Shown here: piece after piece, positions 56,600 to 64,000 of the stretch
Numbering within the stretch: position 1 is the stretch's first letter
Layout: every line of letters starts with the position of its first letter
Assembly (NCBI RefSeq): GCF_900112615.1
Contig: NZ_FOMK01000001.1
Coordinates: 496,001 to 560,000, forward strand
DNA from: Chitinophaga sp. CF118
GTDB taxonomy: Bacteria; Bacteroidota; Bacteroidia; Chitinophagales; Chitinophagaceae
Length of the DNA stretch: 64,000 bases
Reading direction: 5' to 3'
Notes under the pieces: model-generated
Told to the model about the DNA's origin: nothing
Database searches by the model: none
Seen by the model: the letters and a program-made list of their open reading frames with translations, nothing else
Position numbers and translations under genes: made by a program

Positions 56600-57535
56600 T
56601 TACTTTATTCGTGAGATGTATACGTTCTTTTCTTTAATGGTGTAATCAATATCATTGGCTGCTTTAATCATATCCAGCACATACCGGAGTGGCTTGTTAC
56701 TGAATTTTGCGAAGAGCATATAGTTCGCAGTTTCAGGATCAGCAAAAATGATCTTAACATCATACATCTTTTCAATCTTTGCTGCTGCTGATGCAAAACT
56801 TTCATTACGGAATACGAGTAATGCCGAAGCCCATCCGGTAACTGCTTCTACATCATAATTACGCTGATAGCAGCGATCTTCACTGGCATTATAATATAAC
56901 TGCTGTCCTGGCTGAAGGTTATAGGCATGTTGCTGTGCGATCACCTGTACCTTACCCTCTACAAGGGATACAGCGGTATCAGATACATTGAATTTTGTAC
57001 CCAGTACACGCACAGATAATTTTCCGGCAAGTACTGAAAATGGTTCATGTGCATCTTTACGCACTTCAAAAAACGCCTCTCCATATAAGGTAATATCACG
57101 GTTTTTCTCTCCAAAGTTTTTAGCATATCTGATCCTGCTACCCGGTGCAAGATCCACCAATGTTCCATCTGCCAGTTGCAGGTGCATTACCTGTCCGGGC
57201 CCTGATACCGTTTCAATATATGCATTGCCCTGATGGCTAAAGAAGAAAGCACATGAAATAACAACAACGGCTATCATAGCGGCAGCGGCGGCATATTTCC
57301 GGTAAATATTTCTCCTGGAAGCTGCTATCTTATATTTAACATTATTTAATCCGGCATTCATCACTTCATTATTTGCCGGTTGTTTATCCACATTCCATAT
57401 TTCCTGCAAGGCAGAAAAAGTTTGTCTGTTCTCGTTTGATTCCTCTAGCCAGCCTGTCAGAAAAAGTTCCTCTTCGGTTGTAGTTTCTGCATTTAAATGA
57501 CGGATAATCAATAAATAAAGTTCCTGCTGTTCCAA
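56600..57535 (-). CDS. FecR-family anti-sigma factor
   Basis: A 311-residue inner-membrane regulator: an N-terminal sigma-binding part (TTEEELFLTGWLEESNENRQTF), a helix (YAAAAAMIAVVVISCAFFFS, ~80-100), the FecR domain (GQVMHLQLADGTLVDLAPGS...KNFGEKNRDITLYGEAFFEV) and a C-terminal DUF4974-like part. It is shorter than the other two FecR proteins here. The only in-frame start is a TTG at 57533-57535. It lies 18 bp before susC and 93 bp after the first sigma gene, its likely partner. Confidence 0.9.
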   Translation of the reverse strand: MEQQELYLLIIRHLNAETTTEEELFLTGWLEESNENRQTFSALQEIWNVDKQPANNEVMNAGLNNVKYKIAASRRNIYRKYAAAAAMIAVVVISCAFFFSHQGNAYIETVSGPGQVMHLQLADGTLVDLAPGSRIRYAKNFGEKNRDITLYGEAFFEVRKDAHEPFSVLAGKLSVRVLGTKFNVSDTAVSLVEGKVQVIAQQHAYNLQPGQQLYYNASEDRCYQRNYDVEAVTGWASALLVFRNESFASAAAKIEKMYDVKIIFADPETANYMLFAKFSNKPLRYVLDMIKAANDIDYTIKEKNVYISRIK

Positions 57536-57628
57536 CGATCCATATGTTTTATAGCAGAAAGACGTATTTCAGGAAAAGATTCGTGACAGGAAAAACGGAG
57601 TTAACAGTTTGGTAATATTGGAAGGTAA

Positions 57629-58186
57629 TCAGAGGGGAACGGGATATGATGCCTTCAATGATTTAAGTGCACGGAACATATGTGTTTTCACAGAGTTCAC
57701 TGAGATATTCAGCAGTCCCGCAATCTCTTCATAGCTGAAACCTTCATAGCGGTTCAGTTGAAACACCAGACGCATTTGTGGAGGAAGTTCATTAATCAGG
57801 TGACGGATACGCAACGTTACATCTTTATACATCAGCAGATGATCTGGTTGCTGGTAGCCTGCTGCGGGGGGTTCGGGTGCGCTGTCTTCTGGAATGCTGA
57901 ATATAACTTTACGCTTACGGTAATAATCGAACACCCTGTTCTTCACAGCAGTATACAGATAGGCTCTTAATGTATTGGTGATGTTGATTTGTTTCCGGTT
58001 ATGCCAGAGACTGCAGAACATTTCTGCAACGATATCTTCTGCTTCATCAGTAGGATAAGGGATTAACACCTTTGCAAAGTTCAGCAACCCTTCATAATAT
58101 CTTTTGAAGATAGTATTAAAGGCATCTTCACTGCCGGAGATAAATAATTGCAGGCATTTGTCCTCTTCAAAAAAATCCTGGTCCAT
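57629..58186 (-). CDS. ECF sigma-70 factor
   Basis: A 185-residue ECF sigma factor with region 2 (AFNTIFKRYYEGLLNFAKVLI...DIVAEMFCSLWHNRKQ) and region 4 (LPPQMRLVFQLNRYEGFSYEEIAGLLNISVNSVKTHMFRAL). It lacks the hydrophobic tail of the two others here. It is encoded just before FecR and the first susC, so it should activate this part of the composite locus. Another ECF sigma gene lies 38 bp upstream in the same direction. Confidence 0.92.
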   Translation of the reverse strand: MDQDFFEEDKCLQLFISGSEDAFNTIFKRYYEGLLNFAKVLIPYPTDEAEDIVAEMFCSLWHNRKQINITNTLRAYLYTAVKNRVFDYYRKRKVIFSIPEDSAPEPPAAGYQQPDHLLMYKDVTLRIRHLINELPPQMRLVFQLNRYEGFSYEEIAGLLNISVNSVKTHMFRALKSLKASYPVPL

Positions 58187-58224
58187 GACAGCACGAAACT
58201 AAATAATAGCCTCCGCTTTCAATG

Positions 58225-58815
58225 TTAGCTTTTCATTAAGGATGCCAACACGAACAATATACCTAAAGGGCCTCCATGTTGCACAAGAAATTGTCTGATG
58301 TAACGGAGTGTTTCTACCTGCACATTCTTCACCCTACTTTTGGACAACCGCAATTGCTGAGCAATGGCTTCGTGGGTCATGCCCTCCTGCCGGCTCAATC
58401 TGAAAATAGTCTGCTGCTGTTCAGTTAGTTGTGTAAAAGCCCTGTTAATCAGTTGCTGACTTTCCCGGGCATGTAGTTGTTGCTCAATCCCATCTGCCGG
58501 GGTGGAAATGTTGGCCCATACATTGTCTAATAACCGTTGTTGCTGTGCAATCTTCCGGAGGTGGTCGAGGGTTTTATTCCGGGCTATCATGAAGATGTAA
58601 TTACCGATATTGTCAATAGGAGGCAATTGTTCCCGGCTGGTCCATAGTTTCAGAAAGGTTTCCTGTAAGATGTCTTCTGCATCTACTGCAGAATGGGTAA
58701 GATGATAAACAAATGCCGATACCGTCCTGCTATGCCGGTCATATAGCTCCCTGAAGGCATTTTCATCCCCTTCTCTGAACTTTAGCAATAATTCCGTATC
58801 TGTAACTGCCTGCAT
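58225..58815 (-). CDS. Second ECF sigma-70 factor with hydrophobic tail
   Basis: A 196-residue ECF sigma factor: region 2 (AFRELYDRHSRTVSAFVYHL...DILQETFLKLWTSREQ), a Gln-rich linker and region 4 (MTHEAIAQQLRLSKSRVKNVQVETLRYIRQFL). The end is GGPLGILFVLASLMKS, a hydrophobic tail like that of the sigma factor at 30243. No FecR is directly adjacent to it; the FecR at 49227-50369, which has no neighbouring sigma gene, is a possible partner. Two sigma genes in tandem are uncommon. Confidence 0.92.
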   Translation of the reverse strand: MQAVTDTELLLKFREGDENAFRELYDRHSRTVSAFVYHLTHSAVDAEDILQETFLKLWTSREQLPPIDNIGNYIFMIARNKTLDHLRKIAQQQRLLDNVWANISTPADGIEQQLHARESQQLINRAFTQLTEQQQTIFRLSRQEGMTHEAIAQQLRLSKSRVKNVQVETLRYIRQFLVQHGGPLGILFVLASLMKS

Positions 58816-58881
58816 TGGTGAATCTCCTCGTATCCACTTAAAAATACAAAAAAACTCATCTTATTCACAGTTCAGTTATAA

Positions 58882-58926
58882 TTAACGGATCATAAGTGTG
58901 CTAAAAGCCCACTTATGATCCGTTAA
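58882..58926. terminator. 17-bp hairpin between the beta-helix and sigma genes
   Basis: TTAACGGATCATAAGTG at 58882-58898 is exactly complementary to 58910-58926 with an 11-nt loop, 14 bp after the stop codon of the beta-helix gene. It separates that gene from the sigma operon. A T-run is weak. Confidence 0.7.
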
Positions 58927-58939
58927 AGAAAGAAATATA

Positions 58940-60481
58940 TTAGTTAGCCGTTTCGTCCGCACCAATATCAACACGGGTACCCTGTTTACGGGTTTGTTTA
59001 TCAATATCCAGTTCCTGATATCCGGTTACAAAAGCAGGATCTCCGGCATTAATGCAGGCAGAACCACTGGCCAGATGGAAATTGGTAGCACTCACTAAAC
59101 CCGGTGTGCCATAGGTTGAATGTGCATCCAAACCCGTTGCAGTTGTAAAGTCAGCCAGTGAACCATATCCGGTTTGAGTAATACCACCCCAGTCGAAAGC
59201 AACATTGGTAGCAACACCGGAAACAGAATAGTAACGGTTATAATCCATTGACAGGTTGGTAGAGGCATAGCCAAGCAGGGCAATCACTTCCATGTTAAAT
59301 TGATTGCCTGACTGAATGATATTATTCTTAATCTTTAAGTAGTCAGTATTCTGAAGATTGATCTCTCCTATCCATCCATCTTTGGTATTATTCTTATAGA
59401 AAACATTATTGGTAATAGAAGAATTGGTCACTTTGCTATTGGCCTGATTGGAACCCATAAAAATACCTGCATCAATATTATTGTATATGAAATTATCTCT
59501 TATATTGATGTTATCTGCCGTATAATTATTGTTCTCGCAACCTACGGAAACTCCTGTACCATTCTGGTAGATGGTATTTCCTTCAACATTAACATACTGG
59601 GCACCATCCACATAAATACCAGCGCTTACAGCAACAGGAGATACACAATGATGTACTATGTTATACTTCACATTACCATTGCGGGCATAATTTACACTCG
59701 GCGTTGGATTAGCCCATGCATAATGACCAGCAATATCTATCCCGATATTTCTATTATGATGAACCACATTGCTTTCAATCAGGAAGTTTTCAATGTTTCC
59801 ATTCAGCGTAAGTGATTCACTGTACCCTGTATTACAGCTGTAGATCTCATTACTGCCAATATAGATCTTGTTGTAGGAAGTTGCTAAAGAACCTACTACC
59901 ACCAGTGGATTGGCATTATCACCAGAACCAGCTACAGCCGTGGAATCGGCCGTGTAACCGATATTATACAGCTTACAGGAAGTAACCTGTATATCAGTAC
60001 CGGCGCCGCTAATATTAATACCGGAAGCATTGGCCCGGATATTATTGGCGATTCTGATGTTGTTAATCCGCAGATGACTTTTACTGCTGATGCTGATCAT
60101 CGCTCCCTGTGTACCACCGGCAGTACTGGCACCATCAAGAATTACAGTTCCTCCGGCATAATTGGTTAATGTAATTGGTGAAATAGAATCTGCGCCGGAA
60201 TTAGGCCATACCAGCCTTTCACTATAAGTACCTCCTGCTACCCAGATAGTAGCACCGGCGCCATCGGTCGTTTTATTCAGGGCAGCCTGAATAGTTTTAA
60301 GTGCTGTAAGATCAGTAGTACCGGTATTGGCATCATTACCAGTGGTAGCATTCACATAATAATTTGTAACGGCTAAAGTAGAAACGGCCAATGCATCTTT
60401 ATTGTTGAGCCGGTCAACATTCTCCTTTTTACAGGCGGAAGCTACTAAAATGAACATGCATACTGCAAGTGTGTTTCTCAT
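58940..60481 (-). CDS. Right-handed parallel beta-helix lipoprotein
   Basis: A 513-residue lipoprotein (MFILVASACKKE, Cys17). The start YYVNATTGNDANTGTTDLTALKTIQAAL is the DUF1565-type entry to a right-handed beta-helix, followed by many NNIRIANNI-like coils between ~130 and 420. The C-terminal QTRKQGTRVDIGADE is the closing tag seen in many such surface proteins. The fold is shared by polysaccharide lyases and mannuronan epimerases, but no catalytic residues can be assigned. Nearby fucosidase and SusC/SusD genes suggest a polysaccharide ligand or substrate. Confidence 0.85.
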   Translation of the reverse strand: MRNTLAVCMFILVASACKKENVDRLNNKDALAVSTLAVTNYYVNATTGNDANTGTTDLTALKTIQAALNKTTDGAGATIWVAGGTYSERLVWPNSGADSISPITLTNYAGGTVILDGASTAGGTQGAMISISSKSHLRINNIRIANNIRANASGINISGAGTDIQVTSCKLYNIGYTADSTAVAGSGDNANPLVVVGSLATSYNKIYIGSNEIYSCNTGYSESLTLNGNIENFLIESNVVHHNRNIGIDIAGHYAWANPTPSVNYARNGNVKYNIVHHCVSPVAVSAGIYVDGAQYVNVEGNTIYQNGTGVSVGCENNNYTADNINIRDNFIYNNIDAGIFMGSNQANSKVTNSSITNNVFYKNNTKDGWIGEINLQNTDYLKIKNNIIQSGNQFNMEVIALLGYASTNLSMDYNRYYSVSGVATNVAFDWGGITQTGYGSLADFTTATGLDAHSTYGTPGLVSATNFHLASGSACINAGDPAFVTGYQELDIDKQTRKQGTRVDIGADETAN

Positions 60482-60588
60482 AGTAAAACTACATTTAAGG
60501 TGAGTAGGTTTGGGTTATTCTCATAGTAAAGACGAAGATGAGAATCCGTAGGACCGCCAAAAACAAAAATTTATTCTTAATAAAAACA

Positions 60589-60617
60589 AAGCCGCCCCCG
60601 GAATACAGGGACGGCTT
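60589..60617 (-). terminator. Terminator of the GH29 fucosidase gene
   Basis: On the minus strand AAGCCG-x-CCC pairs with GGG-x-CGGCTT and is followed by TGTTTTTATT, 22 bp after the fucosidase stop codon. Confidence 0.7.
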
Positions 60618-60638
60618 CACTTTTTTCAGCAAAACAGA

Positions 60639-62300
60639 CTATGCTGGTAATATCTTTAAAGCAAGTGCAATTGTTTCTTGTTTGCCTTCCGGCAATTTCA
60701 CCGCCAGTCCATTTTCATTGCGTTCAAAAGTGAGAGACTGATGACCGCCCAGCAATGCTACACTTCCTATTTTACCTGGATAATGAATACTTCCTGATGC
60801 AAGCGATTTTACAACCACCTGCCCGTTTGCTGGCATTCCCAGCACAATGCAATAGAGCGCGTCCCCTTTCAGTGTGAAGCGTATATCTTCTGCACCAAAA
60901 GGTTTCCCTTTCCCTTCATTGAATCCCTGTGCAGATAAAGGTGCTGCACCTTCCATAGCCGGTCCTTCTCCAAAAATTTTCCACGGAGTAGTATCATAAA
61001 TGCTCTCACTGTTCTGCGACATCCAGGCGGTAATACCGGCCACTACTTCCTGCTCATCACTGTCGATAGTACCATCTGCACGAACAGGGATACTTAACAA
61101 CAGGTTTCCATTTTTACTCACTACATCTGCCAGTGTATGGATAATCGTTTTTGCGCTTTTATACCCGTGATTCTCGTAGATGGAGCGGTCGTAATGCCAG
61201 CTGCCTATACAAGTATCTGTTTGCCATACAAACGGCTCTATACGATTACTCTGTCCCCGTTCTATATCCCATACCATACATTTACGCTGTTCCTCATCCA
61301 GGATTTTTCCGTTTAATACAGCTTCCAGTTTGCCATGTTTTTTAATACTGCTGTTATACAGGTGTGCCGCAATACGCAATCCCGCATCGCTGATGGGGTA
61401 CAGCGGTAATATAGTATCATCAAAATAGATCAGGTCAGGCGAATACTTATTAATCAGATCTGCTGTGCGGTTATAAAACTTTTCACAATACTCTTTGTCT
61501 GGAATACTGGCTCCCTCAGCAGCATCCCAGCCCCATATTTTATGAATACTACCATTATCTGCTGAATTTTTACTCAGAGGATGATTCTGTGCATACAATG
61601 CCTGCGGGTCCAGTCCATCCCACCAGGTGCCCTTCCCATCGGCTTTTGTGAGTTTACCATCATAAGGAATGCCTGCCATTGGTCCTGCCTTATCTGCTCG
61701 TTGTGCCACTTCATACCAGGTCCAGGCGTGGGCCGCGTGTACACTCACGCCAAAGTGTACCCCCTGCTTACGTGCAGCTTTCGCCCATCCTCCTATAATA
61801 TCCTTTTTAGGTCCTAATTTTGTTGCATTCCAGGGCTGGTACTTACTATCATAATTATCGAAGTTGTCGTGGTGGTTGGCCATGGCTACAAAGTACTGTG
61901 CACCAGCTTTTTTATACAGCTCCAGTAAATGATCAGGGTCCCACTTCTCTGCTTTCCACTGGTGTATCACATCTTTGAATCCGGATTTTGAAGGATGCCC
62001 GTATTCCGTCACATGCGACTTATAATCCCTGCTTCCCTCCTGATACATTTCCCTGGCATACCAGTCACCATGTTCCGGCTGGCATTGCGGGCCCCAATGT
62101 GCCCATATGCCGAACTTTGCCTGTTTATACCAGCCTGGAACCTTATAATCTTTCAGAGAGTCCCAGGTGGGCTTAAAAGGGCCTTTTGCAACAGGCTCTC
62201 CTGGTTGCAATGTTTCCAGCAAGCCAGCTCCCAATGCCCTGGATAGCCATAGTGCAGGTAACGTACCTGCCAACCCTTTTACGACAGCTCTTCTTTGCAT
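60639..62300 (-). CDS. GH29 family alpha-L-fucosidase, exported
   Basis: A 553-residue retaining alpha-L-fucosidase. The N-terminus MQRRAVVKGLAGTLPALWLSRALGA is an export signal with twin Arg. The TIM barrel includes KFGIWAHWGPQCQPEHGDWYAREMY (~63-86) and FVAMANHHDNFDNYDS (~137-152). The segment SPDLIYFDDTILPLYP holds the probable nucleophile Asp294, and the C-terminal beta domain runs from ~430. The acid/base residue varies in this family and I do not assign it. It lies upstream of the beta-helix gene, separated by a terminator. Together with the GH95 enzyme at the other end it indicates use of fucosylated glycans. Confidence 0.92.
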   Translation of the reverse strand: MQRRAVVKGLAGTLPALWLSRALGAGLLETLQPGEPVAKGPFKPTWDSLKDYKVPGWYKQAKFGIWAHWGPQCQPEHGDWYAREMYQEGSRDYKSHVTEYGHPSKSGFKDVIHQWKAEKWDPDHLLELYKKAGAQYFVAMANHHDNFDNYDSKYQPWNATKLGPKKDIIGGWAKAARKQGVHFGVSVHAAHAWTWYEVAQRADKAGPMAGIPYDGKLTKADGKGTWWDGLDPQALYAQNHPLSKNSADNGSIHKIWGWDAAEGASIPDKEYCEKFYNRTADLINKYSPDLIYFDDTILPLYPISDAGLRIAAHLYNSSIKKHGKLEAVLNGKILDEEQRKCMVWDIERGQSNRIEPFVWQTDTCIGSWHYDRSIYENHGYKSAKTIIHTLADVVSKNGNLLLSIPVRADGTIDSDEQEVVAGITAWMSQNSESIYDTTPWKIFGEGPAMEGAAPLSAQGFNEGKGKPFGAEDIRFTLKGDALYCIVLGMPANGQVVVKSLASGSIHYPGKIGSVALLGGHQSLTFERNENGLAVKLPEGKQETIALALKILPA

Positions 62301-62372
62301 AAGCGTATTTGATATTATTAATAATCTTGTATCGTTTTAATGATACAGGCTCCTCTCTTTATTTGGATATAC

Positions 62373-62693
62373 TTATCGCTTATTTACAATATACTTTGGC
62401 ATAATCAGGAAGCGTACAATAGTATGCGCAGAAAGAGATAACAACAATACTGCTCCAATAATCATTACCTGCTTCTCCATTGTATCGAATACATCCACCA
62501 GCGGTGATATCTGTTTACCTGCATATAGCCATGCCAGCAGGAAAAGAATCACGCCGCAGATCCATAAAGTAACATGAGAATAGAAATACCTTTTTTTATG
62601 ATACCCGTTTTTTCCAAACGATGTGAATAATAAAAATACGTGCGCAATAAAGAATACCAATGCCAGAATGGCCAGGGAATTAAAGGTGGTCAT
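62373..62693 (-). CDS. Small three-helix membrane protein of unknown function
   Basis: A 106-residue protein with three predicted membrane segments (ILALVFFIAHVFLLFTSF, LWICGVILFLLAWLY, MIIGAVLLLSLSAHTIV) and a basic tail. I do not recognise the family. It lies 72 bp upstream of the fucosidase gene and may be transcribed with the cytochrome gene upstream, from which it is 132 bp away. Confidence 0.7.
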   Translation of the reverse strand: MTTFNSLAILALVFFIAHVFLLFTSFGKNGYHKKRYFYSHVTLWICGVILFLLAWLYAGKQISPLVDVFDTMEKQVMIIGAVLLLSLSAHTIVRFLIMPKYIVNKR

Positions 62694-62825
62694 AACAGTT
62701 CAATTTTAAGTTGTGTGGTCTGATAATGATTATACAATAATTAGGTGGAATCATTATAAAGATAAATTTTTCCGCCAATTATGGGCTAAATACCATGTAT
62801 TTTTTTCAGACCAAAACCCAGACAA

Positions 62826-63296
62826 TCAATGATCCTGCGGTGGTGCTGCATGCGGTTGCTCTCCATGCGGCGCCCCCTCTGGTCCTCCTTCCGGCAGCTT
62901 CTTTGGCTCAGCGTTTCCATTATGACAGGTATAGCAGGTTACTGTCATAATAGTCTGCCCATTCTCATCTTTACCTGATTTAAAGTATTTCTTATTGATA
63001 CGATTGGTCAGCTTCATCATATCCCGGGCTGTTTCCTTTTCCTCCTTATCATCACTCACAAAATCCATTTTCTGTGGATTATCCTTAGACTTTGCATGAC
63101 AGAAATCACACTTCACCCCTAATGCTTTGTTGAAATGACGCATAGTTTTCATCAGCTCGTCATGACTGATGTTCTTAGGCAGTATTTTTAAATTCTTCGC
63201 CTTTTCTTCATTTGGCGGTAATGAAAGAGAACAAAGCATAGCTGCCACAATGAGTGACAACGGTACTGCAAATGTTTTTTTGAATTGCATGACCAT
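62826..63296 (-). CDS. Dihaem cytochrome c (reaction-centre-cytochrome-like)
   Basis: A 156-residue exported c-type cytochrome. Two haem-binding motifs are visible, CDFCH (GVKCDFCHAKSKDNPQKMDF) and CYTCH (TVTCYTCHNGNAEPKKLP), with an intervening helix-rich part (DMMKLTNRINKKYF). The pattern is that of a short member related to the photosynthetic reaction-centre cytochrome family (PF02276), which is found also in non-phototrophic Bacteroidota. The C-terminus is Pro/His-rich (GAPHGEQPHAAPPQDH). The ATG at 63294-63296 is preferred; ATG at 63290 is possible, and the frame further up begins only with TTG. It is a likely periplasmic electron carrier. Confidence 0.85.
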   Translation of the reverse strand: MVMQFKKTFAVPLSLIVAAMLCSLSLPPNEEKAKNLKILPKNISHDELMKTMRHFNKALGVKCDFCHAKSKDNPQKMDFVSDDKEEKETARDMMKLTNRINKKYFKSGKDENGQTIMTVTCYTCHNGNAEPKKLPEGGPEGAPHGEQPHAAPPQDH

Positions 63297-63497
63297 GGGA
63301 TTTAGTAGATAAATTATTAGCTTCCTCAAATTATAACTGGAACTTACAAAAAGAACGGCAGAAAGTTGCAGGCCCTTCTCTTATTTTACATAAACGGTCA
63401 GCAGATCCTCCTAAACGTACAAACAGCCCGCCCCCGATAGTTGTAAAACAGGAACAGGCTGATGCACAGTTGTAGGTATAAAAAGGTATAATTATAA

Positions 63498-63532
63498 TAT
63501 TAACAGCGGAAATCGGATTTCCGCTGTTAATA
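63498..63532. terminator. Perfect hairpin downstream of the PorP/SprF gene
   Basis: TATTAACAGCGGAAATC at 63498-63514 is exactly complementary to 63516-63532, giving a long stem with a minimal loop, 61 bp beyond the stop codon of the PorP/SprF gene. The surrounding DNA is AT-rich. Confidence 0.65.
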
Positions 63533-63593
63533 TACTTTATTTCCAAATGATGAGATAAAATTATACTGATTTAATTATTCTATTACACTAAAA

Positions 63594-64000
63594 TCACCAT
63601 ACATTCTTAGGACAGGAATCGTCATACTTATTGCCAAGAGTAAAGCCCAGTATGATTTCATGCGTCCCTTTATTGTAACTGGCCAGTGCAGTAGTGGAAT
63701 TATCGTAAGAGTAGCCGATATTCAATTTACTTGAGATGTTTACCCCCATCATACCGGCAAAACTGTCCTTATGCCGGTAGCTGGCACCAATCCATATCAG
63801 ATCCCTGTATTGCAGCTTCGTATTCACTTCTACCTGCACAGGAAGCGGATTAATGTATTTGATCATCAATGAGGGAATCAGGTTAAAATCATCATCAATC
63901 AGGAAACGGTAACCACCGGTCAGAAACAGATGGGGTACCGTCTTACCTGTTCCAGTAGTAATGGCATGATTTGAATAGTCTAACCTGGAAGGCACAATCT
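63594..64000 (-). CDS. PorP/SprF family type IX secretion protein, C-terminal part
   Basis: The last ~135 residues of an outer-membrane protein whose start lies beyond the window. The pattern HLFLTGGYRFLIDDDFNLIPSLMIKYI, VNTKLQYRDLIWIGASYRHKDSFAGMMGVNISSKLNIGYSYDNST and the closing HEIILGFTLG is that of PorP/SprF proteins, which attach gliding or secreted adhesins with the type IX secretion system. The strand ends in a short polar tail (NKYDDSCPKNVW). It is the clearest sign of a T9SS-bearing Bacteroidota host. Confidence 0.88.
   Translation of the reverse strand, partial: IVPSRLDYSNHAITTGTGKTVPHLFLTGGYRFLIDDDFNLIPSLMIKYINPLPVQVEVNTKLQYRDLIWIGASYRHKDSFAGMMGVNISSKLNIGYSYDNSTTALASYNKGTHEIILGFTLGNKYDDSCPKNVW

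Noticed and set aside
63331..63546. A Cys-rich 71-codon minus-strand frame
   Set aside because: It contains the perfect hairpin at 63498-63532 and has no recognisable domain; it is more likely intergenic DNA between the cytochrome and PorP/SprF genes.

Overview
The window reads as chromosomal DNA of a Bacteroidota bacterium, most likely a Chitinophaga-like member of the Chitinophagaceae. The reasons are three complete SusC/SusD outer-membrane pairs plus a fourth, ECF sigma/FecR regulators, a PorP/SprF (type IX secretion) fragment, many lipoproteins with a Cys after a short signal, AT-rich intergenic DNA and a few TAnnTTTG-type -7 elements. The genus is inference. No rRNA, tRNA, CRISPR array or intact insertion sequence was seen.

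Layout. (1) 1-850: 5' part of an AAA-type ATPase preceded by two tandem 54-bp palindromic repeats, which abut an orphan C-terminus of a short-chain dehydrogenase. (2) 1.0-9.6 kb, minus strand: a fucoside-utilisation locus in the order lacI-type regulator, susC, susD, GH95 alpha-L-fucosidase, with ATCGAT-centred candidate operators in front of susC and lacI. (3) 9.7-12.7 kb, plus strand: a Crp/Fnr-type regulator, a class III nucleotide cyclase broken by a frameshift, an isolated NAD-binding reductase module, a decayed TolC-like gene and a small HMA-like protein. Three copies of one 20-bp palindrome punctuate this stretch. (4) 13-20.5 kb: an accessory oxidoreductase patch (FAD monooxygenase, two AraC regulators, a decayed Old Yellow Enzyme, a GC-rich aldo/keto reductase, a double DUF1330 protein, an alpha/beta hydrolase) with several gene remnants.

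(5) 20.7-30.8 kb, minus strand: a tightly packed ECF sigma-FecR-SusC-SusD-DUF4843-PKD-like-TlpA operon. (6) 30.9-40.6 kb: single genes (KUP potassium transporter, class C beta-lactamase-like hydrolase, repeat lipoprotein, pirin-like protein, intradiol dioxygenase-like lipoprotein, M43 metalloprotease, DUF2459 protein, DinB). (7) 40.6-58.8 kb, minus strand: a composite glycan locus with two adjacent sigma genes, two FecR genes and two SusC/SusD pairs separated by a phosphodiesterase-type enzyme. It ends in a PKD surface protein, a DUF4874/DUF4832 protein and an acyltransferase-like membrane protein. (8) 58.9-64 kb: beta-helix lipoprotein, GH29 alpha-L-fucosidase, small membrane protein, dihaem cytochrome c and the PorP/SprF end.

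How it fits together. Fucosidases of two unrelated families (GH95, GH29) sit at either end, so fucosylated glycans are probable substrates. The GH95 locus appears to be under a LacI-type sensor, while the larger loci use sigma/FecR trans-envelope signalling through the STN domains of their SusC proteins. The 10-20.7 kb stretch is where gene decay, foreign composition and unexplained palindromes concentrate, and it is the most unusual part of the window.
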